From a bacterium (GTDB lineage: Bacteria > 4484-113 > JAFGCY01), in the NCBI GenBank assembly GCA_020849855.1, contig JADZFO010000050.1, positions 1 to 64,000 of the forward strand: a stretch of 64,000 nucleotides of DNA, in the 5' to 3' direction. Positions 32,899-39,714 of the stretch are shown here, piece by piece (position 1 is the stretch's first letter; every line of letters starts with the position of its first letter). The notes beneath the pieces were generated by a model. That model did not search any database. It saw only the letters and a list, made by a program, of their open reading frames with translations, and was not told the origin of the DNA. A program made the position numbers and the translations under genes.

Positions 32899-33774
32899 TC
32901 AGGCGCTGAAGTCCGCGGCATGCCGGGCCGCGAAAGCAGCGAAGCTCTGCGCCGGACGGCCGATCAGCCTTTCAAGATCCGGCCCGATCTCCGCCGAGCG
33001 GGAGGTCTGCTGCACGTTCTGCATCAGGTCCACGAGGGCCTCGGCCATCGCCTCCGGCAGGCCGGCCCCCAGCAGGTTCTGCCGCATGGCCTCCAGGGGC
33101 ACGTCCACAAAGCTGATCTGCCTGCCGGTGGCCTCGGACAGCAGCCGCGCTACATCGCCGTGGGTCAGTGCCTCCGGGCCGGTCAGGGTGTACTCGCGGC
33201 CTTTGTGCACGCCGCCGTCGGCCTCCGGCACGCCCAGCACCGCCGCGGCCGCCGCGCCGATGTCGCGGGTGTCGATGAAGGCCGCGCGGCCCTCCCCGGC
33301 CGGGGCATAGAACGCGCCCTGCTCGCGGATGCTGCCGGCCATGCCAAGGAAGTTCTGCATGAAGAAAGTCAGCTTAAGGATGGTCCAGCTCAGGCCGGAG
33401 TCCTTCAGCAGCTGGTCGGCCTGGCCGTGCCAGCGGCCGAGGATGTAGAAGCTGTCCGGCGCTGCGCCGATGACCGAGAGGCGCACGAAGTGCTTCACTC
33501 CGGCGGCCCTGGCCGCCTCCAGCACCGGGCGGAAGTCCTCCACCAGGCTGGGGCTGCCGGGCGAGAGATAGAGCACCTTTTCAATGCCCTGCATGGCCGC
33601 GCTGAGGCTGGCCGGGTCGTGGATATCGCCGCGGGCGGCGGCGATGCCGCGGGCCTCAAAGGCGGCGGCATCCCCGGCCTTGCGCACAAAGACCTTGAAG
33701 CTGGCGCCGCTGCGGGCCAGTTCGTCGGCGATTGGTGCGCCGCTCTTGCCGGTGGCGCCGAAGAGAAGAATCAT
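32899..33774 (-). CDS. NmrA-like NAD(P)-binding protein (atypical short-chain dehydrogenase)
   Basis: 291 residues. Rossmann motif GATGKSGAPIADEL at the N-terminus (GxxGxxG type, residues about 6-19), then RGDIHDPASL and VLYLSPGS as in quinone-reductase-like NmrA proteins. The C-terminal part has YTLTGPEALTHGDVARLLSEATGRQI, typical of this group. May reduce a quinone or act as a redox sensor; no catalytic Tyr-x3-Lys is evident. ATG with GAGG upstream. Confidence 0.88.
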   Translation of the reverse strand: MILLFGATGKSGAPIADELARSGASFKVFVRKAGDAAAFEARGIAAARGDIHDPASLSAAMQGIEKVLYLSPGSPSLVEDFRPVLEAARAAGVKHFVRLSVIGAAPDSFYILGRWHGQADQLLKDSGLSWTILKLTFFMQNFLGMAGSIREQGAFYAPAGEGRAAFIDTRDIGAAAAAVLGVPEADGGVHKGREYTLTGPEALTHGDVARLLSEATGRQISFVDVPLEAMRQNLLGAGLPEAMAEALVDLMQNVQQTSRSAEIGPDLERLIGRPAQSFAAFAARHAADFSA

Positions 33775-33972
33775 GACTGCAACCTCGCTGATCCTGGACT
33801 TTGGAAAGAAGAAACTACCCCCGCCCGGCGGCCACTGATTCAGCCCGCCTGGAATTACTTGCCCTGCGCGTCAAGCGTCAGCCGAAAGGGGCTCGGCCGG
33901 CGCAGTCCGGCGCTACAATCCCTATCCCGCAGGGCAGCGCTTCCGGCGGACTAGATAAGGCAGTGAACTGAC

Positions 33973-35769
33973 ATGACAAGCGTGAATTCGATCAAGCCGG
34001 CCCCGGCCATCCGCACCCATAACATCGAGCAGATCATCCATGCGCCGATCGGCGAGACCGCGCGCCTGTGCGGCTGGGTCCAGCACCGCCGCGACCTGGG
34101 CCAGCTGATCTTCATCACCCTGCGCGACCGCTGGGGCGAGATGCAGTGCGTCATCGACCCGGCGCACAGCGAGGCCGCCCACGCCCTGGCCGAGGGCCTG
34201 CGCAACGAGTATGTGGTGGCCTTCAGCGGCGCGACGCGCCCGCGCCCGGAGAAGGAAGTGCGGGCTTACCCCGGCGGCGACCGCGAGTTCCTGGTGGACG
34301 GCGTGGAGCTGCTGACCGCGGCCGAGCCCCTGCCCTTCAACGTGGAGGAGGACGTCAAGGCCAGCGAGGAGCTGCGCCTGAAGTACCGCTATATCGACCT
34401 GCGGCGCCGGGCGATGGTGCGGGCGATGACCATCCGCCACAAGTGCGTTTCCGCGATCCGCAGCTATCTGAACAGCCACGGCTTTCTTGAAATCGAAACG
34501 CCAATGCTGGCCCGGGCCACGCCGGAGGGCGCGCGGGATTACGTTGTCCCCAGCCGCGTGCACCCAGGCGAGTTCTATGCCCTGCCCCAGAGCCCGCAGC
34601 TCTACAAGCAGGTGCTGATGTGCTCGGGGCTTGACCGCTATTACCAGATCGCGCGCTGCCTGCGCGATGAGGACCTGCGCGGCAACCGCCAGCCTGAGCA
34701 TACCCAGCTTGACCTTGAGATGAGCTGCGCCACCCGCGACGAGCTCTTCAGCATCGCCGAGGGCGCGATGCACGCCGTCTGGCGCGAGTGCCTGGGCGAG
34801 GAGCTGCCGCATCCCTTCCCGCGCCTGCCATACCGCGAGGCGATGGCGCTGTATGGCAGCGACAAGCCGGACCTGCGCTTTGGCAGCCGCATCGTGGAGC
34901 TGTCCGGCCAGGCCCAGTGCATCGACGCCGCCTGGCTGAAGAGCGACCTTGAGCTTGGCAAGTGCGTGCACGGCATCTTCATCCCCGGCGCCAGCCTGAG
35001 CCGCAAGCAGTACGACGAATGGACGGCGCAGGCTAAGGAGCTTGGCGCCGGCGGGCTGATGACCATCGAGCTTTCCGGCGAGGAGCCCAAGGGCTCGGTG
35101 GCCAAGTTCCTCACCGACAGCCTGGCCTTTGCTCAGGCGGCGGAGAGCGCCGAGGGCAATGCGCATGGCACCTGGTTCATGGTCGTTGGCGACACGCCGA
35201 GCAACTACAAGGTGCTGGGCCAGCTGCGCCTGGCCCTGGGCCGCGAGTTCAAGCTGATCGACGAGGGCAAGTGGGCCTTCCTGTGGGTGGTCGACTTCCC
35301 GCTCTATGAGGCCTCGGACGAGCCGCCCTATGTGACCCCCAGCCACCACCCCTTCACCATGCCGGTGGCCGAGGACCAGCACAAGCTGGAGAGCGAGGAC
35401 CCGGCGGAGCTGCTGAGCATCCGCAGCGACAACTATGACCTGGTGCTGAACGGCGTGGAGATGAGCTCGGGCAGCCTGCGCATCAACAAGCCGGACCTGC
35501 AGCTTAAGGTGCTGCGCCGCATCGGCCTGTCGGACGAGCAGATCGAGGACCGCTTCGGCTGGTTCCTGGGGGCCTACAGGTACGGCGCACCGCCGCACCG
35601 CGGCTTTGGCCAGGGCATCGACCGCCTGGTGATGAGCCTGCTGAGCTTGGACAACATCCGCGAGGTCATCGCCTTCCCGAAGACGGCCTCCGCGCAGTGC
35701 CCGCTGACCGGCGCCCCGGCGCCGATCGACGATGCCCAGTGGAGTGAGCTGGGGATCAAGTCGCGCTAG
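33973..35769 (+). CDS. aspS: Aspartyl-tRNA synthetase
   Basis: 598 residues, class IIb synthetase of bacterial size. N-terminal OB anticodon-binding domain (LCGWVQHRRDLGQLIFITLRD), motif 1 region (FLEIETPMLARATPEGARDY), motif 2 (ARCLRDEDLRGNRQPEHTQLD), the bacterial insertion (GAD) domain, and motif 3 (GFGQGIDRLVMSLL). The last residues, APAPIDDAQWSELGIKSR, are nearly repeated 786 bp downstream, beyond a toxin-antitoxin pair. The present 3' end may therefore have come in with that cassette. A TACAAT box (33914-33919) lies about 55 bases upstream of the start. Confidence 0.97.
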   Translation: MTSVNSIKPAPAIRTHNIEQIIHAPIGETARLCGWVQHRRDLGQLIFITLRDRWGEMQCVIDPAHSEAAHALAEGLRNEYVVAFSGATRPRPEKEVRAYPGGDREFLVDGVELLTAAEPLPFNVEEDVKASEELRLKYRYIDLRRRAMVRAMTIRHKCVSAIRSYLNSHGFLEIETPMLARATPEGARDYVVPSRVHPGEFYALPQSPQLYKQVLMCSGLDRYYQIARCLRDEDLRGNRQPEHTQLDLEMSCATRDELFSIAEGAMHAVWRECLGEELPHPFPRLPYREAMALYGSDKPDLRFGSRIVELSGQAQCIDAAWLKSDLELGKCVHGIFIPGASLSRKQYDEWTAQAKELGAGGLMTIELSGEEPKGSVAKFLTDSLAFAQAAESAEGNAHGTWFMVVGDTPSNYKVLGQLRLALGREFKLIDEGKWAFLWVVDFPLYEASDEPPYVTPSHHPFTMPVAEDQHKLESEDPAELLSIRSDNYDLVLNGVEMSSGSLRINKPDLQLKVLRRIGLSDEQIEDRFGWFLGAYRYGAPPHRGFGQGIDRLVMSLLSLDNIREVIAFPKTASAQCPLTGAPAPIDDAQWSELGIKSR

Positions 35770-35810
35770 GGGTCGCAACAGATACAAAGTCTGCGCAGGT
35801 TTCGCTGCGG

Positions 35811-35816
35811 TATGAT
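35811..35816 (+). promoter_or_regulatory. -10 box of probable leaderless mntA promoter
   Basis: TATGAT, six bases (CTCCCG) before the GTG start at 35823. Confidence 0.5.
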
Positions 35817-35822
35817 CTCCCG

Positions 35823-36134
35823 GTGACGCAGCATGTTGCGCAAAGCGCGGAGCTTATTCTCGCCAGGCTGGCTGGGCACAGCCAGGAGCTGCGTGAACTG
35901 GGCGTTAAGCGCATCGGGCTCTTCGGCAGTGTAGTACGGGGAGAGGCCAGGACCGACAGTGATCTGGACTTCCTGGTCGATATGCAGCCAAGGACATTTG
36001 ACAGCTACTTTGACTTGCTTGAGTTCCTGGAAGCGCTCTTCGAATGCAAAATAGATCTGGTCATGAAGGATGCGCTTCATGAGCGCTTGTCGCCTTTCGT
36101 TATGGGCGAGGTCCGCTACCTTGAAGGACTCTAG
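35823..36134 (+). CDS. mntA: MntA-type antitoxin (minimal nucleotidyltransferase)
   Basis: 103 residues. The nucleotidyltransferase signature is GSVVRGEARTDSDLD (Gly35-Ser36 and Asp47/Asp49), the GSx10DxD form. In studied MntA-HepT systems this enzyme AMPylates a Tyr of the HEPN toxin and so disarms it. GTG start in the leaderless pattern. It overlaps the next gene by 14 bp, as usual for such pairs. Lies 53 bp after aspS. Confidence 0.92.
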   Translation: MTQHVAQSAELILARLAGHSQELRELGVKRIGLFGSVVRGEARTDSDLDFLVDMQPRTFDSYFDLLEFLEALFECKIDLVMKDALHERLSPFVMGEVRYLEGL

Positions 36135-36471
36135 CGTCTACCTGCGGGACATCATTGAGCGAATAGAGCGGCTGCAGGAGTATCTCGACGGAATGACAGA
36201 GTCCGAGTTCCTGGCATCCAAGCTGATGCGGGACGCGGTTGAAAGGAATCTCGAAGTCATCGGTGAAGCTGCCGGCCGAGTACCCGAGGCACTGAGAGCC
36301 CAGGCACCCACGATTCCATGGAAGCGCATAGTTGGACTGCGAAATATAGTGATCCACCAGTACAAGGGCATAGACCAGGCTGTCATCTGGGACACGGCCA
36401 GTCTTAAGCTGCCGGCATTGAAACCCAGTTTTGAAGCACTGCTCGAGATTGCCCTGAGCGCAACACCGTAA
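36121..36471 (+). CDS. hepT: HepT-type HEPN toxin (RNase)
   Basis: 116 residues from the TTG at 36121, the first plausible start in frame. An all-helical HEPN domain with the active-site motif R-N-I-V-I-H-Q-Y (Rx4HxY: Arg74, His79, Tyr81) in the context VGLRNIVIHQYKGI. In the family the Arg and His cleave RNA and the Tyr is the AMPylation target of MntA. Preceding helices (SKLMRDAVERNLEVIGEAAG) fit the family well. Followed at once by a remnant of the aspS 3' end. Confidence 0.92.
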   Translation: MKDSSVYLRDIIERIERLQEYLDGMTESEFLASKLMRDAVERNLEVIGEAAGRVPEALRAQAPTIPWKRIVGLRNIVIHQYKGIDQAVIWDTASLKLPALKPSFEALLEIALSATP

Positions 36472-36498
36472 CTCAGCCTGAGCCTGGAGTACAAAGAC

Positions 36499-36555
36499 GC
36501 ACCTGCGCCGATCGACGATGCCCAGTGGAGCGAGCTTGAGCTGAAGAAGCGCTAG
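36499..36555 (+). pseudogene. Remnant of an aspS 3' end
   Basis: 57 bp that would encode APAPIDDAQWSELELKKR and a stop codon, matching the last residues of the intact aspS. 26 bp (36505-36530) are identical to 35719-35744. No start codon or upstream domain is present. It is the direct-repeat partner that brackets the MntA-HepT cassette. Confidence 0.85.
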
Positions 36556-36608
36556 TCTTATCTCGCGCCGATCAGTCCGAGGCAGCCTCAGCGTCTTTAG
36601 CCCGGGCC

Positions 36609-38450
36609 CTATTTCAACGGATAGTTGTTGTTCGTCCACTCCGTCCAGTAGCGCTGGAAGAGCTCCGGGTTGCCGCCCTGGGGCGGCATGGCGTCGGCCT
36701 GCACCGTCGTGTTGCACAGCGTGCCGCTGGTGATGACCTCCTGGTAGGTTCGCAGGTAAGGCGTCGCCGGCACGCTTGCATCCGGCCGGTGGCACTGGAT
36801 GCAGTTGTTGTAGACATAGCCCTCGATGAAGCTCTGCCAGGTCACATCGTTGTAGAGCGTGCCGGCCACAATGTAGTCATAGTCATCGTTCTCGATCTTC
36901 CAGGCCGGGCTTTGAAACTTGTAATAGCTCTTCTCGGGCAGGATGTAATAAGTCCCGTTGGGGACATTGAACGAGAAGCGGCCATCGGCGCCGGTGACCA
37001 TTTCGGCAACATCCAGCAGCTTTCCGCTCTGCTGCCGCGCGATCCGGACCACTGCGCCGGCAATGGGCAGGGCATAGTTGCCGTCAATCAGGTCGCCGCT
37101 GAGCTGGTAGGTCACCGGCGGCGGGGTGGAGAAGAAGTCGTTTCCCACTGAGCTGGCGTCGCTGACCACAACAGTGCGGGATTCCGGGCTGAAGGTGTTC
37201 AGGCTGAAGCGCGGCTCGATGCTGTAGCTGCCGTTGCCGATGCCAAAGAAGGCATAGTTCCCGTCGGCGGCCGTCACGGCCTGGCGGTTTCCGGGGTTCA
37301 GCAGCAGCGTGATCCCCGCCGCGCCATTGCCGTTAAGCGCGTTGATGACCCGGCCGCGGACGGCGAAGGTCGGCGCGCCGCCTGTGGCGATGAAGTCGTC
37401 CAGCTCAAAGTCCGAGCTGCCGACCACGATGTTGAAGCCCAGGGGTTCGAAGGTGTAGCCCGCCAGCTGGGCCTCCACCGTGCTGGCTCCCGCCGCGACA
37501 GCCTGGAACTCAAAGACGCCGTCGGCACCGCTCATGGCCAGCAGGCCGCCGGGCTGGAGTGTCAGGGTCACGCCGCTGAGGCTGTCACCGCTGCTGGTGA
37601 CAATGCGGCCGCGCACATCAACGCGGCTGGCGCTGAAGTTAACGCCGCTCTCGTGGCCGTCGACCTCCACCGTCGGGCTGAGGGGGCTGAGGTTGTAGCC
37701 GGCTGTTGAGCTGGGCGAAAGGAAGAAGGTGCCGGCGCTGCTCAGCGGCAGGTAGTACTTTCCGGCGGCATCGCTGCTGACCTCAACGAACTCCGGGTCG
37801 GACAAAACCCGCACGCCGCCCACCGGATCGCCGTGTTCGTCAGTGACAGTGCCGCTGATACTGAAGGGGGCCTGCAGCGCGTTCTCATAGCTCAGCACCA
37901 GATAGTCGCAGGAGACTTCTGCGCCCGGCGTGGGTACGACCGCGGCAAAGAACTGTCCGCCGTCGGAAAGGAAGCGGTTGGCGCCAAGGTTGATGACAGT
38001 GCTGGAGCTGTAGGGGCCATAGAAGCGCCAGGCCTTGAGGCCATAGTCGCCGATGGCCACCCAGCAGCGGTCATTACTGCTGACCCGCAGGGCGACTTCC
38101 AGCTTTGACGGGTTAAAGCCGTTGGTGTTGAAGGCATAGACCGCATAGCCCAGGCTGTCCGGGCTGGCGGGGATCACCAGAGAGTTGCCGGCGATGAAGC
38201 TGCCGGCGGAACTGCTGAAGGCGCCGAGGCCGTCGTAGTAGGCCGAGACCACATAGCTGGACTGGCGCGGGGCATCGACGCGCTCCCGGGGCAGTGGCGG
38301 CAGGCCGTCCGCGGGAGCCGGCTGCGGCAGCTGCTGCCTGGCCGCGCTCTGCTCTGCCTGCTTCAACCTGGATTCAGCCGAACTGCAAGCGCTCAGGAGG
38401 AGCAGTCCGAGAATGCAGCAAGCCAGGCAAGCAGTATGTGCCTCTCTCAT
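36609..38450 (-). CDS. Lipoprotein: shared module, carboxypeptidase-regulatory-like repeats, C-terminal cytochrome c motif
   Basis: 613 residues from the ATG at 38450 (CGAGGTAGAC upstream). The signal ends in LLLLSAC. The shared module (YAVYAF, CWVAIGDYGLKAWRFYG, QFFAAVVPTPG) is at about 70-200. Three or four Ig-like carboxypeptidase-regulatory domains follow (ISGTVTDEHGDPVGGV, VRGRIVTSSGDSLSGV, VRGRVINALNGNGAAG, LSGDLIDGNYALPIAG). The last 80 residues contain CIQCH (about 549-553), a c-type heme attachment motif, and MPPQGG (about 585), a common cytochrome c context for the Met ligand. It could be a surface electron carrier; that is an inference. Confidence 0.82.
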   Translation of the reverse strand: MREAHTACLACCILGLLLLSACSSAESRLKQAEQSAARQQLPQPAPADGLPPLPRERVDAPRQSSYVVSAYYDGLGAFSSSAGSFIAGNSLVIPASPDSLGYAVYAFNTNGFNPSKLEVALRVSSNDRCWVAIGDYGLKAWRFYGPYSSSTVINLGANRFLSDGGQFFAAVVPTPGAEVSCDYLVLSYENALQAPFSISGTVTDEHGDPVGGVRVLSDPEFVEVSSDAAGKYYLPLSSAGTFFLSPSSTAGYNLSPLSPTVEVDGHESGVNFSASRVDVRGRIVTSSGDSLSGVTLTLQPGGLLAMSGADGVFEFQAVAAGASTVEAQLAGYTFEPLGFNIVVGSSDFELDDFIATGGAPTFAVRGRVINALNGNGAAGITLLLNPGNRQAVTAADGNYAFFGIGNGSYSIEPRFSLNTFSPESRTVVVSDASSVGNDFFSTPPPVTYQLSGDLIDGNYALPIAGAVVRIARQQSGKLLDVAEMVTGADGRFSFNVPNGTYYILPEKSYYKFQSPAWKIENDDYDYIVAGTLYNDVTWQSFIEGYVYNNCIQCHRPDASVPATPYLRTYQEVITSGTLCNTTVQADAMPPQGGNPELFQRYWTEWTNNNYPLK

Positions 38451-38514
38451 GTCTACCTCGCGCGAAAAGTACCTTTGGATCCGGGGCGTCGAGCTGTGGA
38501 TTGTAACCGCATGC

Positions 38515-38520
38515 CATACT
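38515..38520 (+). promoter_or_regulatory. -10 box of probable leaderless promoter
   Basis: CATACT, six bases (GCTTGC) before the GTG at 38527. It sits in a 76-bp divergent gap. Confidence 0.4.
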
Positions 38521-38526
38521 GCTTGC

Positions 38527-38916
38527 GTGGGACGCTTCGGACTTCTTGACGCCCTGATCATGCTTGGGCTGCAGCTGCTCTGCCTTGGCGCGGCGCTGTG
38601 GCTGGCTAACGGCGCGAGGAATGGCCAGACTGGCGACGCCGGGACGCCCTGGCTGCGCTGGCTGGGCAGCGCCCTGCTGAGCTTCCTTGTGGCCTTCATC
38701 GCCCACATCATCGCCCTGAACCTGCTTAAGCATGGCTGGCCGGAGGGCTTTGCCAACGCCTGGATCAAGCGCCCGCTGGTGGCCCTGGCCTGGGGCAGCG
38801 CCTCGGCCCTTGGCATCTGGCTGGCCCTGCGGCCGCGGCCGGGCCGCGCAGTGCTTCTGCTCTGCGCCATCGGCGGCGCGCTGGCCTATCTGATCTTCGC
38901 GCTCTGGCGGGCCTGA
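38527..38916 (+). CDS. Small four-TM membrane protein of unknown function
   Basis: 129 residues from the GTG at 38527, chosen because a -10-like box lies six bases upstream and the protein begins just before the first membrane helix. Hydrophobic segments: ALIMLGLQLLCLGAALWLA, LGSALLSFLVAFIAHIIAL, PLVALAWGSASALGIWLAL and AVLLLCAIGGALAYLIFAL. I recognise no family. Divergent from the cytochrome-bearing lipoprotein. Confidence 0.65.
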   Translation: MGRFGLLDALIMLGLQLLCLGAALWLANGARNGQTGDAGTPWLRWLGSALLSFLVAFIAHIIALNLLKHGWPEGFANAWIKRPLVALAWGSASALGIWLALRPRPGRAVLLLCAIGGALAYLIFALWRA

Positions 38917-38939
38917 GCGGGGCCCTGGTCTCGGCGCGG

Positions 38940-39566
38940 CTATTGCGCGTTGGCGTCTTCACCGGCAGTCAGGCGCACAGCAAAAAGTCCCCAGGCCGGC
39001 ACAAGATCGCGATAGTCAAGCTGCTCGCCGGACTGCGTCTGTCTGACAGGCATGTGCACCGGGTGCCCGGCTAGCACTGCGAGGTAGCGCGACGAGCGCG
39101 CTCCGCCCAGCCGTGTCTGCCAGGCGCTGAGCTGCGCCCCAAAGGCAGCCCGCTGGCGGGCGGACAGTGGTCCATAGGCGGCCAGCAGATACTGGTCGGC
39201 CTCCACTGGCAGAATGTCAGTGTCCAGGTTGCTCTCGTTGCCAAGGGCGATGATTGGGCCGCAGGAGACGTAGACGAGGTTGCCCGGGCTGGGCGGGTCA
39301 GTGACGGCCAGGACCTGCATTTTTGCGCCGCTGTAGGGATTGCGCGGCATAGACGGCAGATATCCGCGTTCAAGCAGCACCTTGAGGTCCGGCGGATAAC
39401 TGCCCTCGCTGTCGACAGCGTAGCGCTCCAGCGCCAGCTGAATCTGGCCCAGGCCTTCCCGCAGCAGGCGCTTCCGCTGCAGGTTTAGGAATTGCGCGCT
39501 CAGCAGGCCGGCGGTCGACGCCAGTGCAAGCGCCAGAAGAAGGGTAAGGATCGGTCGTCGACGCAT
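38940..39566 (-). CDS. Pseudopilin-like membrane-anchored protein without prepilin peptidase site
   Basis: 208 residues from the ATG at 39566 (GGAG six bases upstream). An N-terminal membrane helix (ILTLLLALALASTAGLLSAQFL) runs into a helix with the pseudopilin-like phrase IQLALERYAVDSEGSYPPDLKVL and then NPYSGAKM, as in type II secretion GspG-like heads. The GFTLxE processing motif is missing, so it should stay a simple membrane-anchored protein. Related in its C-terminal half to the island gene at 21007. Confidence 0.65.
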   Translation of the reverse strand: MRRRPILTLLLALALASTAGLLSAQFLNLQRKRLLREGLGQIQLALERYAVDSEGSYPPDLKVLLERGYLPSMPRNPYSGAKMQVLAVTDPPSPGNLVYVSCGPIIALGNESNLDTDILPVEADQYLLAAYGPLSARQRAAFGAQLSAWQTRLGGARSSRYLAVLAGHPVHMPVRQTQSGEQLDYRDLVPAWGLFAVRLTAGEDANAQ

Positions 39567-39702
39567 CCCGCGCTCCAGGTTCCTACAGCATCTTTTGGAC
39601 TCGCGCCGGGCGCTCTTGTTCCGGCCTTGCTGGCCAAGATCAGGCTGGGTTAAGTAGCGGTGAATTTCCCTTGCCGCTGGACCCACAGCCTTGCCTGGGC
39701 CT

Positions 39703-39708
39703 TAATCT
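39703..39708 (+). promoter_or_regulatory. -10 box of probable leaderless GH44 promoter
   Basis: TAATCT, six bases before the ATG at 39715. Confidence 0.4.
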
Positions 39709-39714
39709 CTAATG

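Noticed and set aside
33922..35787. 621-codon minus-strand frame
   Set aside because: Complete antisense shadow of aspS.
36070..36120. Upstream ATG at 36070 as the hepT start
   Set aside because: It would add 17 residues unlike the HEPN family and overlap mntA by 65 bp. The TTG at 36121 gives the normal length and overlap.
38451..38870. 140-residue N-terminal extension of the cytochrome-bearing lipoprotein
   Set aside because: It is antisense to the small membrane protein. The ATG at 38450 is followed directly by a lipoprotein signal and preceded by a ribosome-binding site.
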